The notes: a model not told the origin generated them from the sequence alone. A DNA stretch of 64,000 nt from Flavimaricola marinus (GCF_900184895.1 NZ_FXZK01000003.1:371496-435495), one strand, 5' to 3'. Positions 18,676-27,733 are shown, counted from the first letter of the stretch. Program-made: numbers and translations.

Positions 18676-18695
18676 TGGTTGTCCAATCGCTTTTT

Positions 18696-18720
18696 GATAT
18701 GCTGCCTATAGCAAAGTATC
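18696..18720. promoter_or_regulatory. Interrupted dyad in the LysR/flavin reductase intergenic region
   Basis: GATA-TGCT then AGCA-aag-TATC form an interrupted dyad between the divergent starts. This fits a LysR-type binding site of the T-N11-A kind, but no experimental support can be drawn from sequence alone. Confidence 0.4.
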
Positions 18721-18767
18721 ATTTTCCATGATTTGTCCAGTGGGCTAGGTTACGAGACATCAGATCA

Positions 18768-19274
18768 ATGGAGACGACGCCCGTGTTGGACAGCAGCCCA
18801 GAATTCGATCCCCGCGCCCTGCGCGACGCCTTTGGACAATTTGCCAGCGGCATCACCGTCGTCTCGTTGCTGGATGGTGACGGACGGCCCACGGGCGTCA
18901 CGGTCAGCTCGTTCTCCTCGCTGAGCCTTGAGCCGGCGCTGTGCCTGTTCTCGCTGGGCAAGTCGCAGATGAGCTGCAAGTGGATCGACTCCGGAAACGG
19001 GTTCAACATCAACATCCTGAGCGCCGAGCAAGAGGCCTCCGCATGGCAATTCGCCAAGCCGCTCGAAGACAAGTTCGACGGCGTCGAATGGTATGCAGGG
19101 CGCAACGCGCTTCCGGTGCTGAAGGGGTCGCTCTGCCATTTCGAATGCGCCAAATGGAACGTCTATGACGGCGGCGACCACATCATCGTGGTCGGCCAGA
19201 TCACCCATTTCGAGCGCGGCGACGGCGATCCGCTGCTGTTCTATCGTGGCAAGATGGCGACCGTCGCGGAATGA
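18768..19274 (+). CDS. Flavin reductase family protein (FMN reductase component)
   Basis: A 168-residue flavin reductase-like split-barrel protein. It starts with ALRDAFGQFASGITVVSLLD, then GVTVSSFSSLSLEPALCLFSLG, the canonical FMN-binding surface of HpaC/RutF-type reductases, and ends with ITHFERGDGDPLLFYRG. It probably supplies reduced FMN to a two-component monooxygenase. The luciferase-like protein at 23211-24317 is the obvious partner in this window. Its stop overlaps the next start (ATGA). Confidence 0.9.
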   Translation: METTPVLDSSPEFDPRALRDAFGQFASGITVVSLLDGDGRPTGVTVSSFSSLSLEPALCLFSLGKSQMSCKWIDSGNGFNINILSAEQEASAWQFAKPLEDKFDGVEWYAGRNALPVLKGSLCHFECAKWNVYDGGDHIIVVGQITHFERGDGDPLLFYRGKMATVAE

Positions 19275-19852
19275 GCCGGCGACATCCCGGGCCCGACCTC
19301 GATCATCTGACCGAGGCGCAGGCCCGCGTGCATGACGCCATCAAGAACGGGCCGCGCGGCAACGTGATCGGCCCGTTGCGGGTGTGGCTGACCAATCCAG
19401 AGATGGCCGAAAAGGCGCAGGCGCTCGGCCAGTATGCCCGCTATGACAGCAGCCTGCCGCCGATCCTGTCGGAATTGGTGATCCTCGTGACCGGGCGCTA
19501 CTGGTCCTCCGGGTTCGAATGGGCGCAGCACGCGCCGATCGCACTGGAGGCGGGGCTGGACCCGGCCATCGTCGCGGCCATCGGGCAGGGGCGGCGCCCC
19601 GAGTTTACCGATGAAACACAACGGCTTGTCTTCGACTTCGCCGCGGAATTGCACCGGGACAAGGTGGTCTCCGATGCGACCTACGGGCAGGTCGTCGAGG
19701 CGATGGGCGTGGACGCGGCGGTCGATATCGTCGCGATCTGCGGCTACTACACGCTGATTTCCATGACGATCAACGCCTTTGACATCCCGGTCGGAGACGG
19801 GGCCTCACTCCCCCTGATCGACACCGCCCCCGCCGAGATGTTCCGCCGCTAG
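19271..19852 (+). CDS. Carboxymuconolactone decarboxylase (CMD) family protein
   Basis: A 193-residue all-helical CMD-fold protein. The core motif LSELVILVTGRYWSSGFEWAQH is followed by a second helix pair. The AhpD-type CxxC is absent, so peroxidase chemistry is unlikely. A lactone decarboxylase, hydrolase or scaffolding role is possible. The start overlaps the flavin reductase stop, and its own stop overlaps the convergent cupin gene by four bases. Confidence 0.85.
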   Translation: MSRRHPGPDLDHLTEAQARVHDAIKNGPRGNVIGPLRVWLTNPEMAEKAQALGQYARYDSSLPPILSELVILVTGRYWSSGFEWAQHAPIALEAGLDPAIVAAIGQGRRPEFTDETQRLVFDFAAELHRDKVVSDATYGQVVEAMGVDAAVDIVAICGYYTLISMTINAFDIPVGDGASLPLIDTAPAEMFRR

Positions 19853-20241
19853 ATCAGCGGCGGGTTCGGGCCACCGAAAAACTCGACGGTGGTAAAGCTC
19901 AGCATCGTATCCCCAATGTTTTCAAGGTCATGGGTCATGCTCTCGCCCGGACCATAGCTGTGGTGCTGGGTGTCGCCGACGGCATAGTCCATCTCGACGA
20001 CACGCCCGTCACCATAGCGCGACCGGGCGCGGCCCGCGCTTGTCGCGGTCCAGAAATAGTCCTGCACATGGGTGTGGAACGGCAGACGCTCGCCCGGCGC
20101 AAGGTCCAGCAGCCAGACGCGCACCCTGTCGCTTTCGCTCACGATGCGCGATCCGACGCGGCCATTGGTGCCGGCCTCGGCCAATTCCGCGCGCAGCGCG
20201 TCCGACCAATGCGGACCGGTGAAGATTTCGTCTTTCGCCAT
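19849..20241 (-). CDS. Cupin-domain protein
   Basis: About 130 residues with one beta-barrel cupin domain. The metal-binding motif 1 is GERLPFHTHVQDYFWT, and motif 2 is around GDTQHHSYGPGESMTHDLEN. It may be a small ring-fission dioxygenase, an isomerase or a sensor. The frame opens at 20325, but the ATG at 20241 has GGAG nine bases upstream. It is divergent from the FAD monooxygenase across a 77-base gap that holds one copy of the TTAT...GATAA operator. Confidence 0.8.
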   Translation of the reverse strand: MAKDEIFTGPHWSDALRAELAEAGTNGRVGSRIVSESDRVRVWLLDLAPGERLPFHTHVQDYFWTATSAGRARSRYGDGRVVEMDYAVGDTQHHSYGPGESMTHDLENIGDTMLSFTTVEFFGGPNPPLI

Positions 20242-20270
20242 CTTTTCACACTCCTGCCGTTGTCTTTTAT

Positions 20271-20284
20271 TTATAACTCGATAA
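20271..20284. promoter_or_regulatory. TTAT-N6-GATAA operator, copy 1
   Basis: TTATAACTCGATAA lies in the gap between the cupin and FAD monooxygenase starts. It is one of six copies of the same 14-bp near-palindrome in this catabolic region. It matches the reverse complement of the copy at 31517-31530 with one difference. Confidence 0.6.
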
Positions 20285-20318
20285 ACAAGAGAGGCCAAGA
20301 GGAAGTGGATCAAAGAGT

Positions 20319-21506
20319 ATGACAAAGCGGGCGATTATCAGCGGCGGATCCATCGGCGGGCTGTTTGCGGCCGCCGCCTTGATGCGGGCCGGCTGGCAGG
20401 TCGACGTGTTCGAGCGCACGGATGTGGAGCTGGCCGGGCGTGGGGCAGGGATCGTCACCCACAAGGCACTGATCGAGGCGTTGCAGGCGGTTGGTGCATC
20501 GACCGAGGATCTGGGCGTGTCGGTGCAAGAGCGGGTCGCCTTCGACAAGGCGGGCCAGCCCGTCGCGCGGATCGACTATCCGCAGATCGTCACCTCCTGG
20601 GACCGGATTCATCAGCTTTTGCGGGTGCTCATTCCCGATGATCGCCATCACCTCGGGGCGCATGTCGCGGGCTATGCGGATCACGGCGACCGGGTCGAGG
20701 CGGTCCTGACGGACGGGAGGCGGGTCGAGGCCGACGTGCTCATCGGCGCTGACGGTTTCCGCTCGTCGGTGCGCGGTCAGATGCTGCCTGACGTGCAGCC
20801 CGAGTATTCGGGCTACGTGGTCTGGCGGGCTCTGGCGCATGAGGCGGATTTGCCCGCCGAGGTGCGCGACGCCGTGTTCCCGCATTTCGGCTTCTACGCG
20901 CCGACTGGCACCCAGATCATCGGCTATCCCATCGCGGGGCCGAACAACGACCTGCGGCCCGGCCACCGCCGCTATAACTTCGTCTGGTATGCGCCTGTAA
21001 AGGCGGCGGATTTGGCCGATATGCTGACAGACGCATCAGGGCATCTGCACCACATCTCGATCCCGCCACCGCTGGTCCGCGACGCGGTGATCACAGCCGT
21101 CGAGGCGCAGGCCCGCGAGATGCTTCCGGGGCCATTCGTGCAGATCCTCGCACAAAGCGAGCGGCCGTTCTTCACCCCGATCTACGATCACGCCAGCCCG
21201 GTGATGGCGCAGGGGCGCGTGGCGCTGTCGGGCGACGCCGCCTGCGTGGCGCGGCCCCATGTGGGGATGGGCGTCACCAAGGCGGCCTGCGACGCGCTGG
21301 CTCTGGCGCGGCATCTGGCCGACGGCCCCGTCGAAGAGGGGCTTCTGGCCTATTCCGCCGAGCGTGTACCCGCCTCGAAATCGGCTCATGACCGGGCGCG
21401 GACGTTGGGGCGGTTCATCTTTGACGACAGCGTGCCGAACCCCGACGGGCGGAGCAATCCGCGGCTCGACGAAATCATGCGCACCACGGCGATCAACGTC
21501 GCCTGA
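20319..21506 (+). CDS. FAD-dependent aromatic/heteroaromatic monooxygenase
   Basis: A 395-residue class A flavoprotein hydroxylase. The N-terminal nucleotide motif is ISGGSIGGLFAAAALMRAG. The family DG motif is LIGADGFRSSVRGQM at mid-sequence, and the FAD ribityl motif is ALSGDAACVARPHVGMG. The whole-protein pattern resembles 2,6-dihydroxypyridine hydroxylases and related single-component hydroxylases. It probably hydroxylates a ring intermediate using NAD(P)H and O2. The operator copy upstream suggests control together with the TRAP and molybdenum hydroxylase operons. Confidence 0.88.
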   Translation: MTKRAIISGGSIGGLFAAAALMRAGWQVDVFERTDVELAGRGAGIVTHKALIEALQAVGASTEDLGVSVQERVAFDKAGQPVARIDYPQIVTSWDRIHQLLRVLIPDDRHHLGAHVAGYADHGDRVEAVLTDGRRVEADVLIGADGFRSSVRGQMLPDVQPEYSGYVVWRALAHEADLPAEVRDAVFPHFGFYAPTGTQIIGYPIAGPNNDLRPGHRRYNFVWYAPVKAADLADMLTDASGHLHHISIPPPLVRDAVITAVEAQAREMLPGPFVQILAQSERPFFTPIYDHASPVMAQGRVALSGDAACVARPHVGMGVTKAACDALALARHLADGPVEEGLLAYSAERVPASKSAHDRARTLGRFIFDDSVPNPDGRSNPRLDEIMRTTAINVA

Positions 21507-21515
21507 GCGGCTGGC

Positions 21516-22409
21516 TCAGATCGGGGTCTCCGCCCCGATCCGCAGCATTTCGCCGGTGTACCAATCGCCGATCTCCGAGGCGGTCATGAAGACGGCGCCC
21601 TCATGTTGTCCAACATAATCAAGAAGTTGCTCCAGATACTTGATCCGATGAGGCACGCCCGTGACATAGGGGTGGATCGAAATGGCCATCACGCGGGCAT
21701 TCTCGGCGCCTTCTTCGTAGAGCCGGTCGAACTGATCGCGGCCCCGGTTGAAGAACTCGTCCGAGCGGTGCGCCTGTAGCGGATAGACAGTGATGTCGTT
21801 GGTCTCGACCGTGTAGGGTATCGTGGTGATATCGCCGAACGGGGTCTGGATGGCCTGCGGCAGATCGTCGATGACCCAATCGGCGACATATTCGATCCCC
21901 GCCTCGCGAAGCAGATCGAGCGTTTCCTCGGTCTCGGTCAGGCCGGGGCTTTCCCATGATCGGACGGGCTTGCCCGTGAAATCGCTGATCGCCTTGACCG
22001 CATCGGCAATCGCGCCGCGCTGATCCTCGAGCTTGTGCATCGGGCCCTGGACGAAGCCGTGGCCCATGAACTCCCAACCCGCCTCGAGCCCGGCCTGCGC
22101 GATCCGGGGGTAGGAGTGACAGACGTTGCCGTTGATCGCCAGCGTCGTTGGGATGCCGCGATCCACCAGCGCCTTGTGCTGACGCCAGAAGCCGCTGCGC
22201 ATTCCGTATTCGTGCCAGGACCAGTTCGGCACGTCCGGCAGCAGGGGCTGGCCCATCGGGGGCGGCAACACGGTGCGCGGCATCGGGCGCTCGATCTGCC
22301 ATTCCTCGACGTTGAGGATCACCCAGACCGCCAGCTTCTTGCCATCGGGCAGATGCAGGCGCGGGCGGTCGACGATGGCTTGATAGGGAATCCGGTCTGT
22401 CAAACGCAT
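21516..22409 (-). CDS. Polysaccharide deacetylase family protein, PuuE-like
   Basis: A 297-residue NodB-fold protein. The first metal motif is VILNVEEW where chitin deacetylases have DD, and the second is MGHGFVQGPMHKL (H-x8-H). The tail HPYVTGVPHRIKYLEQLLDY is typical of the PuuE allantoinase group. In this subgroup the reaction is often hydrolysis of a cyclic amide and not sugar deacetylation, which would fit breakdown of an N-heterocycle. It is the third gene of the LLM operon. Confidence 0.85.
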   Translation of the reverse strand: MRLTDRIPYQAIVDRPRLHLPDGKKLAVWVILNVEEWQIERPMPRTVLPPPMGQPLLPDVPNWSWHEYGMRSGFWRQHKALVDRGIPTTLAINGNVCHSYPRIAQAGLEAGWEFMGHGFVQGPMHKLEDQRGAIADAVKAISDFTGKPVRSWESPGLTETEETLDLLREAGIEYVADWVIDDLPQAIQTPFGDITTIPYTVETNDITVYPLQAHRSDEFFNRGRDQFDRLYEEGAENARVMAISIHPYVTGVPHRIKYLEQLLDYVGQHEGAVFMTASEIGDWYTGEMLRIGAETPI

Positions 22410-22413
22410 GGGG

Positions 22414-23214
22414 TCAGCCTTTCAGGATGCCCATCAGCGCCGCGTCAAAGGCGGCAGGGGCGTCGATATTGATGATATGCGCGGCGTTCGGGATGCAGGT
22501 ATAGCTTGCACCCGGCGTGGCGGCGGCCATCGCCTCCATCGCGGCGGCAGGCGCGCCCAAGTCTTGCGCACCCGAGATGTAATGGGCGGGCACGGTCAAG
22601 CCGCCCAGATGGTTCAGATAGCTCAGCGTCTTGAGCGCCTCGGCGCAGGCGATATAGCCCGCATCCGTGGTTCTGAGGAACTCGGCGTGCAGCTTTGCCT
22701 CGATCTCGGGATGGGCCGCGCGGGTCGGCGGTGTCAGCCAACGCTCGATGGTGCCGGGCCAGATCGAGGCCAGTCCATTGGCGGTGATGGTGGCGATCCG
22801 GTCGTCCCAGCTTGTCACGAAGGGCGGCGGGTTGTCGGCACGGGCCGCACAGCAGACCAGCGCATCCAGACGCTCCGGCGCCGTCAGGCCGAGGCCCAAG
22901 GCGGTCATGCCGCCCAGCGACAGCCCGACGAAGGTGGCCTTGTCGACCTCGAAATGATCCATGACGGCCAGCGCGTCCGCAACCAACCCGTCAAAGTCAT
23001 AGGGGCCGGCCGGGGTGTCCGACCCGCCATGTCCGCGGGTGTCATAGCCGATCACGCGGTGGGTGGGCTCCAGCGCCGCACGCTGGCCCTCCCACATCGA
23101 CAGGGTCGCCCCGAGCGAGTTGGAAAACAACACCACAGGCGCATCGCCCCTCTGGCCGGTGTCCAGCGCATTCAGCGAGAACCCATCGCGCGGCACCCTC
23201 ACCATGTCGGTCAT
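22414..23214 (-). CDS. Alpha/beta hydrolase (3-oxoadipate enol-lactonase-like)
   Basis: A 266-residue alpha/beta hydrolase. The oxyanion region is FSNSLGATLSMWEGQ, the nucleophile elbow is FVGLSLGGMTALGL (Ser), the acid is probably in ISGAQDLGAP, and the catalytic His is in PNAAHIINIDAP. It is closest in layout to PcaD enol-lactonases. The ATG overlaps the stop of the LLM gene by four bases. It probably hydrolyses a lactone or ester formed after ring opening. Confidence 0.88.
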   Translation of the reverse strand: MTDMVRVPRDGFSLNALDTGQRGDAPVVLFSNSLGATLSMWEGQRAALEPTHRVIGYDTRGHGGSDTPAGPYDFDGLVADALAVMDHFEVDKATFVGLSLGGMTALGLGLTAPERLDALVCCAARADNPPPFVTSWDDRIATITANGLASIWPGTIERWLTPPTRAAHPEIEAKLHAEFLRTTDAGYIACAEALKTLSYLNHLGGLTVPAHYISGAQDLGAPAAAMEAMAAATPGASYTCIPNAAHIINIDAPAAFDAALMGILKG

Positions 23215-24317
23215 TGCGCGGCGACGCCTTCTTGGCCGATCGCCTGATTGATCAAGGGAAGCGACTTTTCAGCCAGCAAGATCATCGACTTGCGGCCGAG
23301 ATCGACGTCCGCCCAATCCTTGCCCGCATAGAGCAGGGTGCCGAAGTCACCGACCTCGTCGCGCAGCTTGAGGATGTCGTCGGCCACCTTGTCGGGCGTG
23401 CCCCAGATCACGCAATCATTCAGAACGCCGTCCAGCGTCACCTCGTCGTCGTGCATCTCCTGATCGGCTTTGAACAGGTTGGCGCGGCCGTGCTTCTTCA
23501 TCTTGGTCAGAAGCTGGCTGTAGTAATAGCGGTAGGGGCTCTGCGCACCCAGCGCGTATTCGCGTGCGGTGTCCATGTCGTCTGCGACAAACACCGATTT
23601 CGCCACCCGCCAGTTGGCCGGATCGGCCGGGCGGCCGACGCGCTCGCAACCCTCCTTGTATTTCGGCCAATGGGATTTGACCCATTTGTTGAGCAGGAAG
23701 TTGGCCGAGATCGGATCCCATCCGCGGGCGGCGGCTTCCGTCACGCCTTTGGAGAAGGGGGCGACCGCGGTCACGACGATGGGCGGATGCGGCCGTTGCA
23801 GCGGCTTTGGCATGATGCCCTGACCGATTTCCGGCAGCATCTGGGTCTCGGTCGTGATGTTCCAGTATTTGCCCTTGATGTTGTAGGGGGCATCGGATTC
23901 CCAGATCTTGAGAACGGTGTTGATGCCTTCGAGGAACATCTCCTGCCGATTGGCGTCGAGGCTGCCAAAGACCTCCGCATCGGTGGCCAGACCACCGGGC
24001 GAGATGCCAAAGATGAACCGCCCGTCGAGCATGTGATCGAGCATCGCCACTTGGCCTGCGACGGCGGCTGGATGGGTGTTGGGCAGGTTCACCGTTCCGG
24101 TGCCCAGCTTGATCTGCTTGGTCGCCGCAGCGATCCACGCGATAAAGCTGATGCAGTGGGTGATATTCTCCGCCGCATCGGTGGTGTGCTCGCCCACATA
24201 GGCTTCGGAAAAGCCCAATTCGTCGGCCAGAAGGAACGCCGCCCTGTCTTCGTGCAGGGATGTGCGCCAATCCTTGCCCACCGGGTGAATAGGCATCGTG
24301 AAAAAGCCAAGTTTCAT
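23211..24317 (-). CDS. LLM class flavin-dependent monooxygenase
   Basis: A 368-residue bacterial-luciferase-like TIM barrel. The N-terminus KLGFFTMPIHP is followed by EDRAAFLLADELGFSEAYVG and GEHTTDAAENIT. The flavin site has LGTGTVNLPNTHPAAVAGQV and the dimer region FIFGISPGGL. It resembles the limonene-monooxygenase-like branch more than RutA. It needs reduced FMN, which the flavin reductase at 18768 could provide. It heads the operon with the alpha/beta hydrolase and the PuuE-like protein. Confidence 0.9.
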   Translation of the reverse strand: MKLGFFTMPIHPVGKDWRTSLHEDRAAFLLADELGFSEAYVGEHTTDAAENITHCISFIAWIAAATKQIKLGTGTVNLPNTHPAAVAGQVAMLDHMLDGRFIFGISPGGLATDAEVFGSLDANRQEMFLEGINTVLKIWESDAPYNIKGKYWNITTETQMLPEIGQGIMPKPLQRPHPPIVVTAVAPFSKGVTEAAARGWDPISANFLLNKWVKSHWPKYKEGCERVGRPADPANWRVAKSVFVADDMDTAREYALGAQSPYRYYYSQLLTKMKKHGRANLFKADQEMHDDEVTLDGVLNDCVIWGTPDKVADDILKLRDEVGDFGTLLYAGKDWADVDLGRKSMILLAEKSLPLINQAIGQEGVAAQ

Positions 24318-24410
24318 GTCGTGCTCCGCATTGCTTTGGCCAAATCTAAGGCCAATGACCCGTCAGGGAAAATTATGAATGCCGCATGATTTTATCACAA
24401 AATGCGATAC

Positions 24411-25730
24411 TCACAAAAGCGAACCCGGCAGCATGGTCGCAATACCCGGAAACGAGATCACGATCGCGGCCGCCACGAGGATCAGCACGAAATAGGGCGA
24501 CGAGCCGATGAAGATCTTCTTGAGCGTCGCGGTCTTGTCCGGAACAGAGCCGCGCACCGTATAGACCAACAGGCCGAACGGCGGCGACAGCAGGCCCGCT
24601 TCGATCACAAGAATGCCAAAGATCGCAAAGGCAATCGGGTCATATCCCAGCGACATGGCGATGGGCGAGAAGATCGGGACGGTCAGCAGGATGATCGACA
24701 CCGAGTCGATCAGCATGCCGAGAACCAGCCAGATCAGCGTCATCAGGCCGAGGATCATCAGCGGCGTGAGATTGCTGTCGAGGAACATGCCCTGGATGTA
24801 GTTGACGCCACCGCCAAGGGCCAGAAGCCGCGAATACATCTGGGCCGCAATCAGCAGGAACATGATCGGCGCGGTCGTCCGGCCGGCCTGATACATCGAT
24901 TCCATGATGTCGGCGATGCGCATGCCCTTGATGACGCCCAGCACGAGCGCGGCGAGCACGCCAAAGGCCGCGGCTTCGGTCGGGGTGAAAAAGCCCAGCC
25001 AGATGCCGCCGATCACGATCATGATGAGGGCCAGAATGCCCAGCCCGCCGATCAGCTCGGAGCGGTTTTCCTCGCGGCTCGGCTCGACGAGCGGCTTGTC
25101 ATAGGCCGGCGCGATGGACGGGTTCATGATCGCCGCGATGATGACGTATCCGCTGAACAGCAGCGCCAGCAGGATACCGGGGCCGACACCGGCGATGAAC
25201 AGGGCACCCACCGACATCTCGGTCAGGATCGCCCAGACGATCAACAGAACGGACGGAGGGATCAACATGCCGAGGCAGGCGGAGCCGGCCACCGCACCAA
25301 GGGCGAAGGTCTGCTTGTAGCCCAGCTTCTTCATCTCGGGATAGGCGATGCGGCTGAACGCGGCGGCCGAGGCGATGGACACGCCGGTCACGGCCGCGAA
25401 CACCGTGTTGCCTGCGATCGTGGCGATCGCCAGACGGCCGGGCAGGCGGCGCAGGGTGCGGTCACAGATGCGATACAGATCGCTCGCCGCCCCGCTTCGC
25501 CATATGAAATCGCCCATCAGGACAAACAGCGGGATCACCGCAAACACATCCTTCCTGACCGCCTCATAGGCCGTGTTCGAGATCAGCGAGACGGCGGCTT
25601 CGGTATTGCCGCGAAACATGATGTACAGGCCAAGGCCGGAACAGACCGCCAGCGATACGCCGATATGCACACCCAGCAGGATGAGCACGATCAGCAAGAC
25701 CAGCATGTAAAGAACGATTTCTCCACCCAT
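24411..25730 (-). CDS. TRAP transporter large permease (DctM family)
   Basis: A 439-residue protein with about twelve hydrophobic segments and the DctM hallmarks: ALVVLLIVLI-type N-terminus, PLFVLMGDFIWRSG, SACLGMLIPPSVLLIVWAIL, and PPFGLLVYTVRGS near the end. It forms the Na+-coupled translocation path together with the small permease encoded 11 bases upstream and the binding protein encoded divergently. The substrate is unknown but probably a carboxylate. Confidence 0.92.
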   Translation of the reverse strand: MGGEIVLYMLVLLIVLILLGVHIGVSLAVCSGLGLYIMFRGNTEAAVSLISNTAYEAVRKDVFAVIPLFVLMGDFIWRSGAASDLYRICDRTLRRLPGRLAIATIAGNTVFAAVTGVSIASAAAFSRIAYPEMKKLGYKQTFALGAVAGSACLGMLIPPSVLLIVWAILTEMSVGALFIAGVGPGILLALLFSGYVIIAAIMNPSIAPAYDKPLVEPSREENRSELIGGLGILALIMIVIGGIWLGFFTPTEAAAFGVLAALVLGVIKGMRIADIMESMYQAGRTTAPIMFLLIAAQMYSRLLALGGGVNYIQGMFLDSNLTPLMILGLMTLIWLVLGMLIDSVSIILLTVPIFSPIAMSLGYDPIAFAIFGILVIEAGLLSPPFGLLVYTVRGSVPDKTATLKKIFIGSSPYFVLILVAAAIVISFPGIATMLPGSLL

Positions 25731-25741
25731 TGCGCAGCTCC

Positions 25742-26266
25742 TCAGTTGTCGAGCCGGGCGAGAGCGCCGGGGGCTTCGAGTTCATCCAAAAGCTGACCGC
25801 GCCAGTCGAGCACGATCATCCACGCATAGGCGAGCATGCCAAAGACCGACATCGCCGCAATCGCACCGCGCACCGGCCAGGTCGGCACCCGCAGGGAGCC
25901 TTCGCCCTCGTATTCACCGATCCGGTAGGCATCCATGAACGACGGCCAAGTGCCCCAGAGCAGCGCCAGAAACAGGGCGCAGCCCAACAGGGCGGCAAAG
26001 GTGCGCAGCAGGCGGCGCAAGACCGGGGGCAGGGCGTCCGACAGGATCGAGGTCCGCAACATCGAGCCGGAGTAGATCGCCAGCGGCAGTTGCAGGAAGG
26101 TGATCGTCACCACCGAATTCTGAAGTATTTCCTTGGTGCCGGGGATCGGACTGGAAAACAGGATCCGCCCCAGAACGTCGGCCCCCACGAGAAACGCCAA
26201 TCCCAGCGTCCATACCGCCGATACGATGTGCAGCACACGTGCTGCCCTGATTTGCCCGCCCATCAA
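25742..26266 (-). CDS. TRAP transporter small permease (DctQ family)
   Basis: A 174-residue protein with four hydrophobic segments in the DctQ layout. It contains FLVGADVLGRILFSSPIPGTKE, the usual TRAP small-subunit signature, and ends with AWMIVLDWRGQLLDEL. It is the first gene of the leftward TRAP operon and overlaps no neighbour. Two copies of the 14-bp operator stand upstream, between it and the binding-protein gene. Confidence 0.9.
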   Translation of the reverse strand: MMGGQIRAARVLHIVSAVWTLGLAFLVGADVLGRILFSSPIPGTKEILQNSVVTITFLQLPLAIYSGSMLRTSILSDALPPVLRRLLRTFAALLGCALFLALLWGTWPSFMDAYRIGEYEGEGSLRVPTWPVRGAIAAMSVFGMLAYAWMIVLDWRGQLLDELEAPGALARLDN

Positions 26267-26338
26267 TCGCCTCCCTACGCTTCCGGTCGTGTTGAGGTAG
26301 GACGCTAAAGGATGATGTCAGGGGGTCAATAGAGATAG

Positions 26339-26352
26339 TTAGCAAGTGATAA
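26339..26352. promoter_or_regulatory. TTA-N-C...GATAA operator, copy 2
   Basis: TTAGCAAGTGATAA lies within a 20-base segment (26335-26354) that is repeated at 26414-26433 with 17 of 20 identities, both starting ATAGTTAGC. It sits 73 bases before the DctQ start. Confidence 0.65.
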
Positions 26353-26417
26353 ATTAAACTTGGATTGGGTGCCATGACGCTTGACCACGTTGCGGGTCTG
26401 TGCAGAGATTGTCATAG

Positions 26418-26431
26418 TTAGCGAACGATAA
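26418..26431. promoter_or_regulatory. TTA-N-C...GATAA operator, copy 3
   Basis: TTAGCGAACGATAA lies in the second copy of the 20-base direct repeat. It is closer to the TRAP binding-protein gene, so each divergent TRAP unit has its own copy. Confidence 0.65.
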
Positions 26432-26503
26432 ATAACGCCCAACATCGGGCGCGGCGCATAACCAAGGCGGCTCCGGCCGTGACATACTCTGGGAGGAGAA
26501 CAC

Positions 26504-27580
26504 ATGAACACATTCTTGAAAGGGACGGTCGGTCTGGCTGTGCTGGCAGGGGCCGTCGGCGCGGCGATGCCGGCGATAGCCGACACCTTCACGCTGCGGA
26601 TCGGCTCCGGCCACCCGAACGGCCCTGCGATCTATGTCACTGACACGGCGAACTTTTTCGTGCCCGAAGTCGTGCGCCGCGTGGCCGAAGAGACCGAGCA
26701 CGAGATCGAATTCGTCGAAGGCTACGGCGGGGCCATCGCGGGCGTGGCCGAGACGCTCGAAGCGGTCCAGAACGGTATCCTCGACATCGGCGCCTATTGC
26801 ATGTGCTTCGAGCCGGCCAAGCTGTTCCTGCACAACTTCCCCTACTATGCACCGTTCGGTCCGGGCGATTCCGCGGCCAACGTCGCCAATGTGCGGGCGG
26901 TCTACGATCAGGTGCCGTGGCTGACCGAACAGTTCAGCGCGGAATACGATCAGCAGCTTCTCGGCCTGCACGGCTGGGACAACTACCACCTCGGCACCAC
27001 CAATCCCTGGGCCACCGTGGCCGATCTTCAGGGCGTGAAAATCGGCGGCGCGGGGCCAAACCTGCCGTGGCTGGAATTCGCGGGCGCGATCCCGGTGCAG
27101 TCGACGCTGCCCGACGGCTACATGTCGCTGCAAACCGGCGTGTATGATGGCTGGCTGATGTTCCCCTCGGCCTATCTCGGCTTCAAATTCTATGAGCCCT
27201 CGCCGTATTACACGCTGATCGGTTTCGGCCCGATGGCGGTGAACGCGCTGACCATCAACACCCGGTCGATGGAGCGTCTGCCCGAGGACGTGCAGGCGAT
27301 CATCCGCGAAGTCGGTGCCGCCTACGAGGCGCAGGCCGGCGAGTCGCTGAACGCGGCGCAGGCGCGGGGTTTGACAGGTCTCACCGAGGCCGGTGCCACG
27401 GTGACGACGCTCGGCGATGACGTTCGGGCCGAATGGGCCGAGTCCCTCGTCAGCTTCCCGAACCAGCAGGCCAAGGACGCCGATGGTCGCGGGATGCCCG
27501 GCACCGAGGTGATGAATGCCTACCTCGCCGCTGTGACCGCCTCCGGCTATGAGTGGCCGGTCGATTACGCCATCGACTAA
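26504..27580 (+). CDS. TRAP transporter substrate-binding protein (DctP family)
   Basis: A 358-residue periplasmic binding protein with signal peptide (MNTFLKGTVGLAVLAGAVGA, cleavage likely after PAIA-DT). The mature part reads FTLRIGSGHPNGPAIYV and GGAIAGVAETLEAVQNGILDIG. The ligand-contact region ATVADLQGVKIGGAGPN follows. GGGAGGAG precedes the ATG. It is divergent from the permease operon and convergent with the molybdenum hydroxylase operon, from which a strong hairpin separates it. Confidence 0.9.
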   Translation: MNTFLKGTVGLAVLAGAVGAAMPAIADTFTLRIGSGHPNGPAIYVTDTANFFVPEVVRRVAEETEHEIEFVEGYGGAIAGVAETLEAVQNGILDIGAYCMCFEPAKLFLHNFPYYAPFGPGDSAANVANVRAVYDQVPWLTEQFSAEYDQQLLGLHGWDNYHLGTTNPWATVADLQGVKIGGAGPNLPWLEFAGAIPVQSTLPDGYMSLQTGVYDGWLMFPSAYLGFKFYEPSPYYTLIGFGPMAVNALTINTRSMERLPEDVQAIIREVGAAYEAQAGESLNAAQARGLTGLTEAGATVTTLGDDVRAEWAESLVSFPNQQAKDADGRGMPGTEVMNAYLAAVTASGYEWPVDYAID

Positions 27581-27601
27581 GCACAGGTCTTGCGAAAAGA
27601 G

Positions 27602-27629
27602 CGGGGCGGCAGAGTGATCTGCCGCCCCG
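27602..27629. terminator. Strong hairpin terminator between convergent TRAP and hydroxylase genes
   Basis: A 12-bp perfect stem (CGGGGCGGCAGA with TCTGCCGCCCCG) closes on a GTGA loop and is followed on the + strand by the T-rich TCTTGCATTCTT. It lies 22 bases after the binding-protein stop. Confidence 0.8.
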
Positions 27630-27733
27630 TCTTGCATTCTTGCCAGAGCGCGGTTCGGGTGAGCACCGAAAACGATACCGACGTGATACCGACGGCAGAC
27701 CGACGGCATACCGCAGCCGGTTTCCGCCTCGGC

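Noticed and set aside
23211..24317. RutA pyrimidine oxygenase with RutF partner (Rut pathway)
   Set aside because: The LLM sequence does not match RutA hallmarks, and rutB/C/E-like genes are missing, although a flavin reductase and an alpha/beta hydrolase are present.
24402..25796. Long plus-strand frame opposite the TRAP large permease
   Set aside because: Shadow frame with unnatural composition; the permease on the minus strand is clear.
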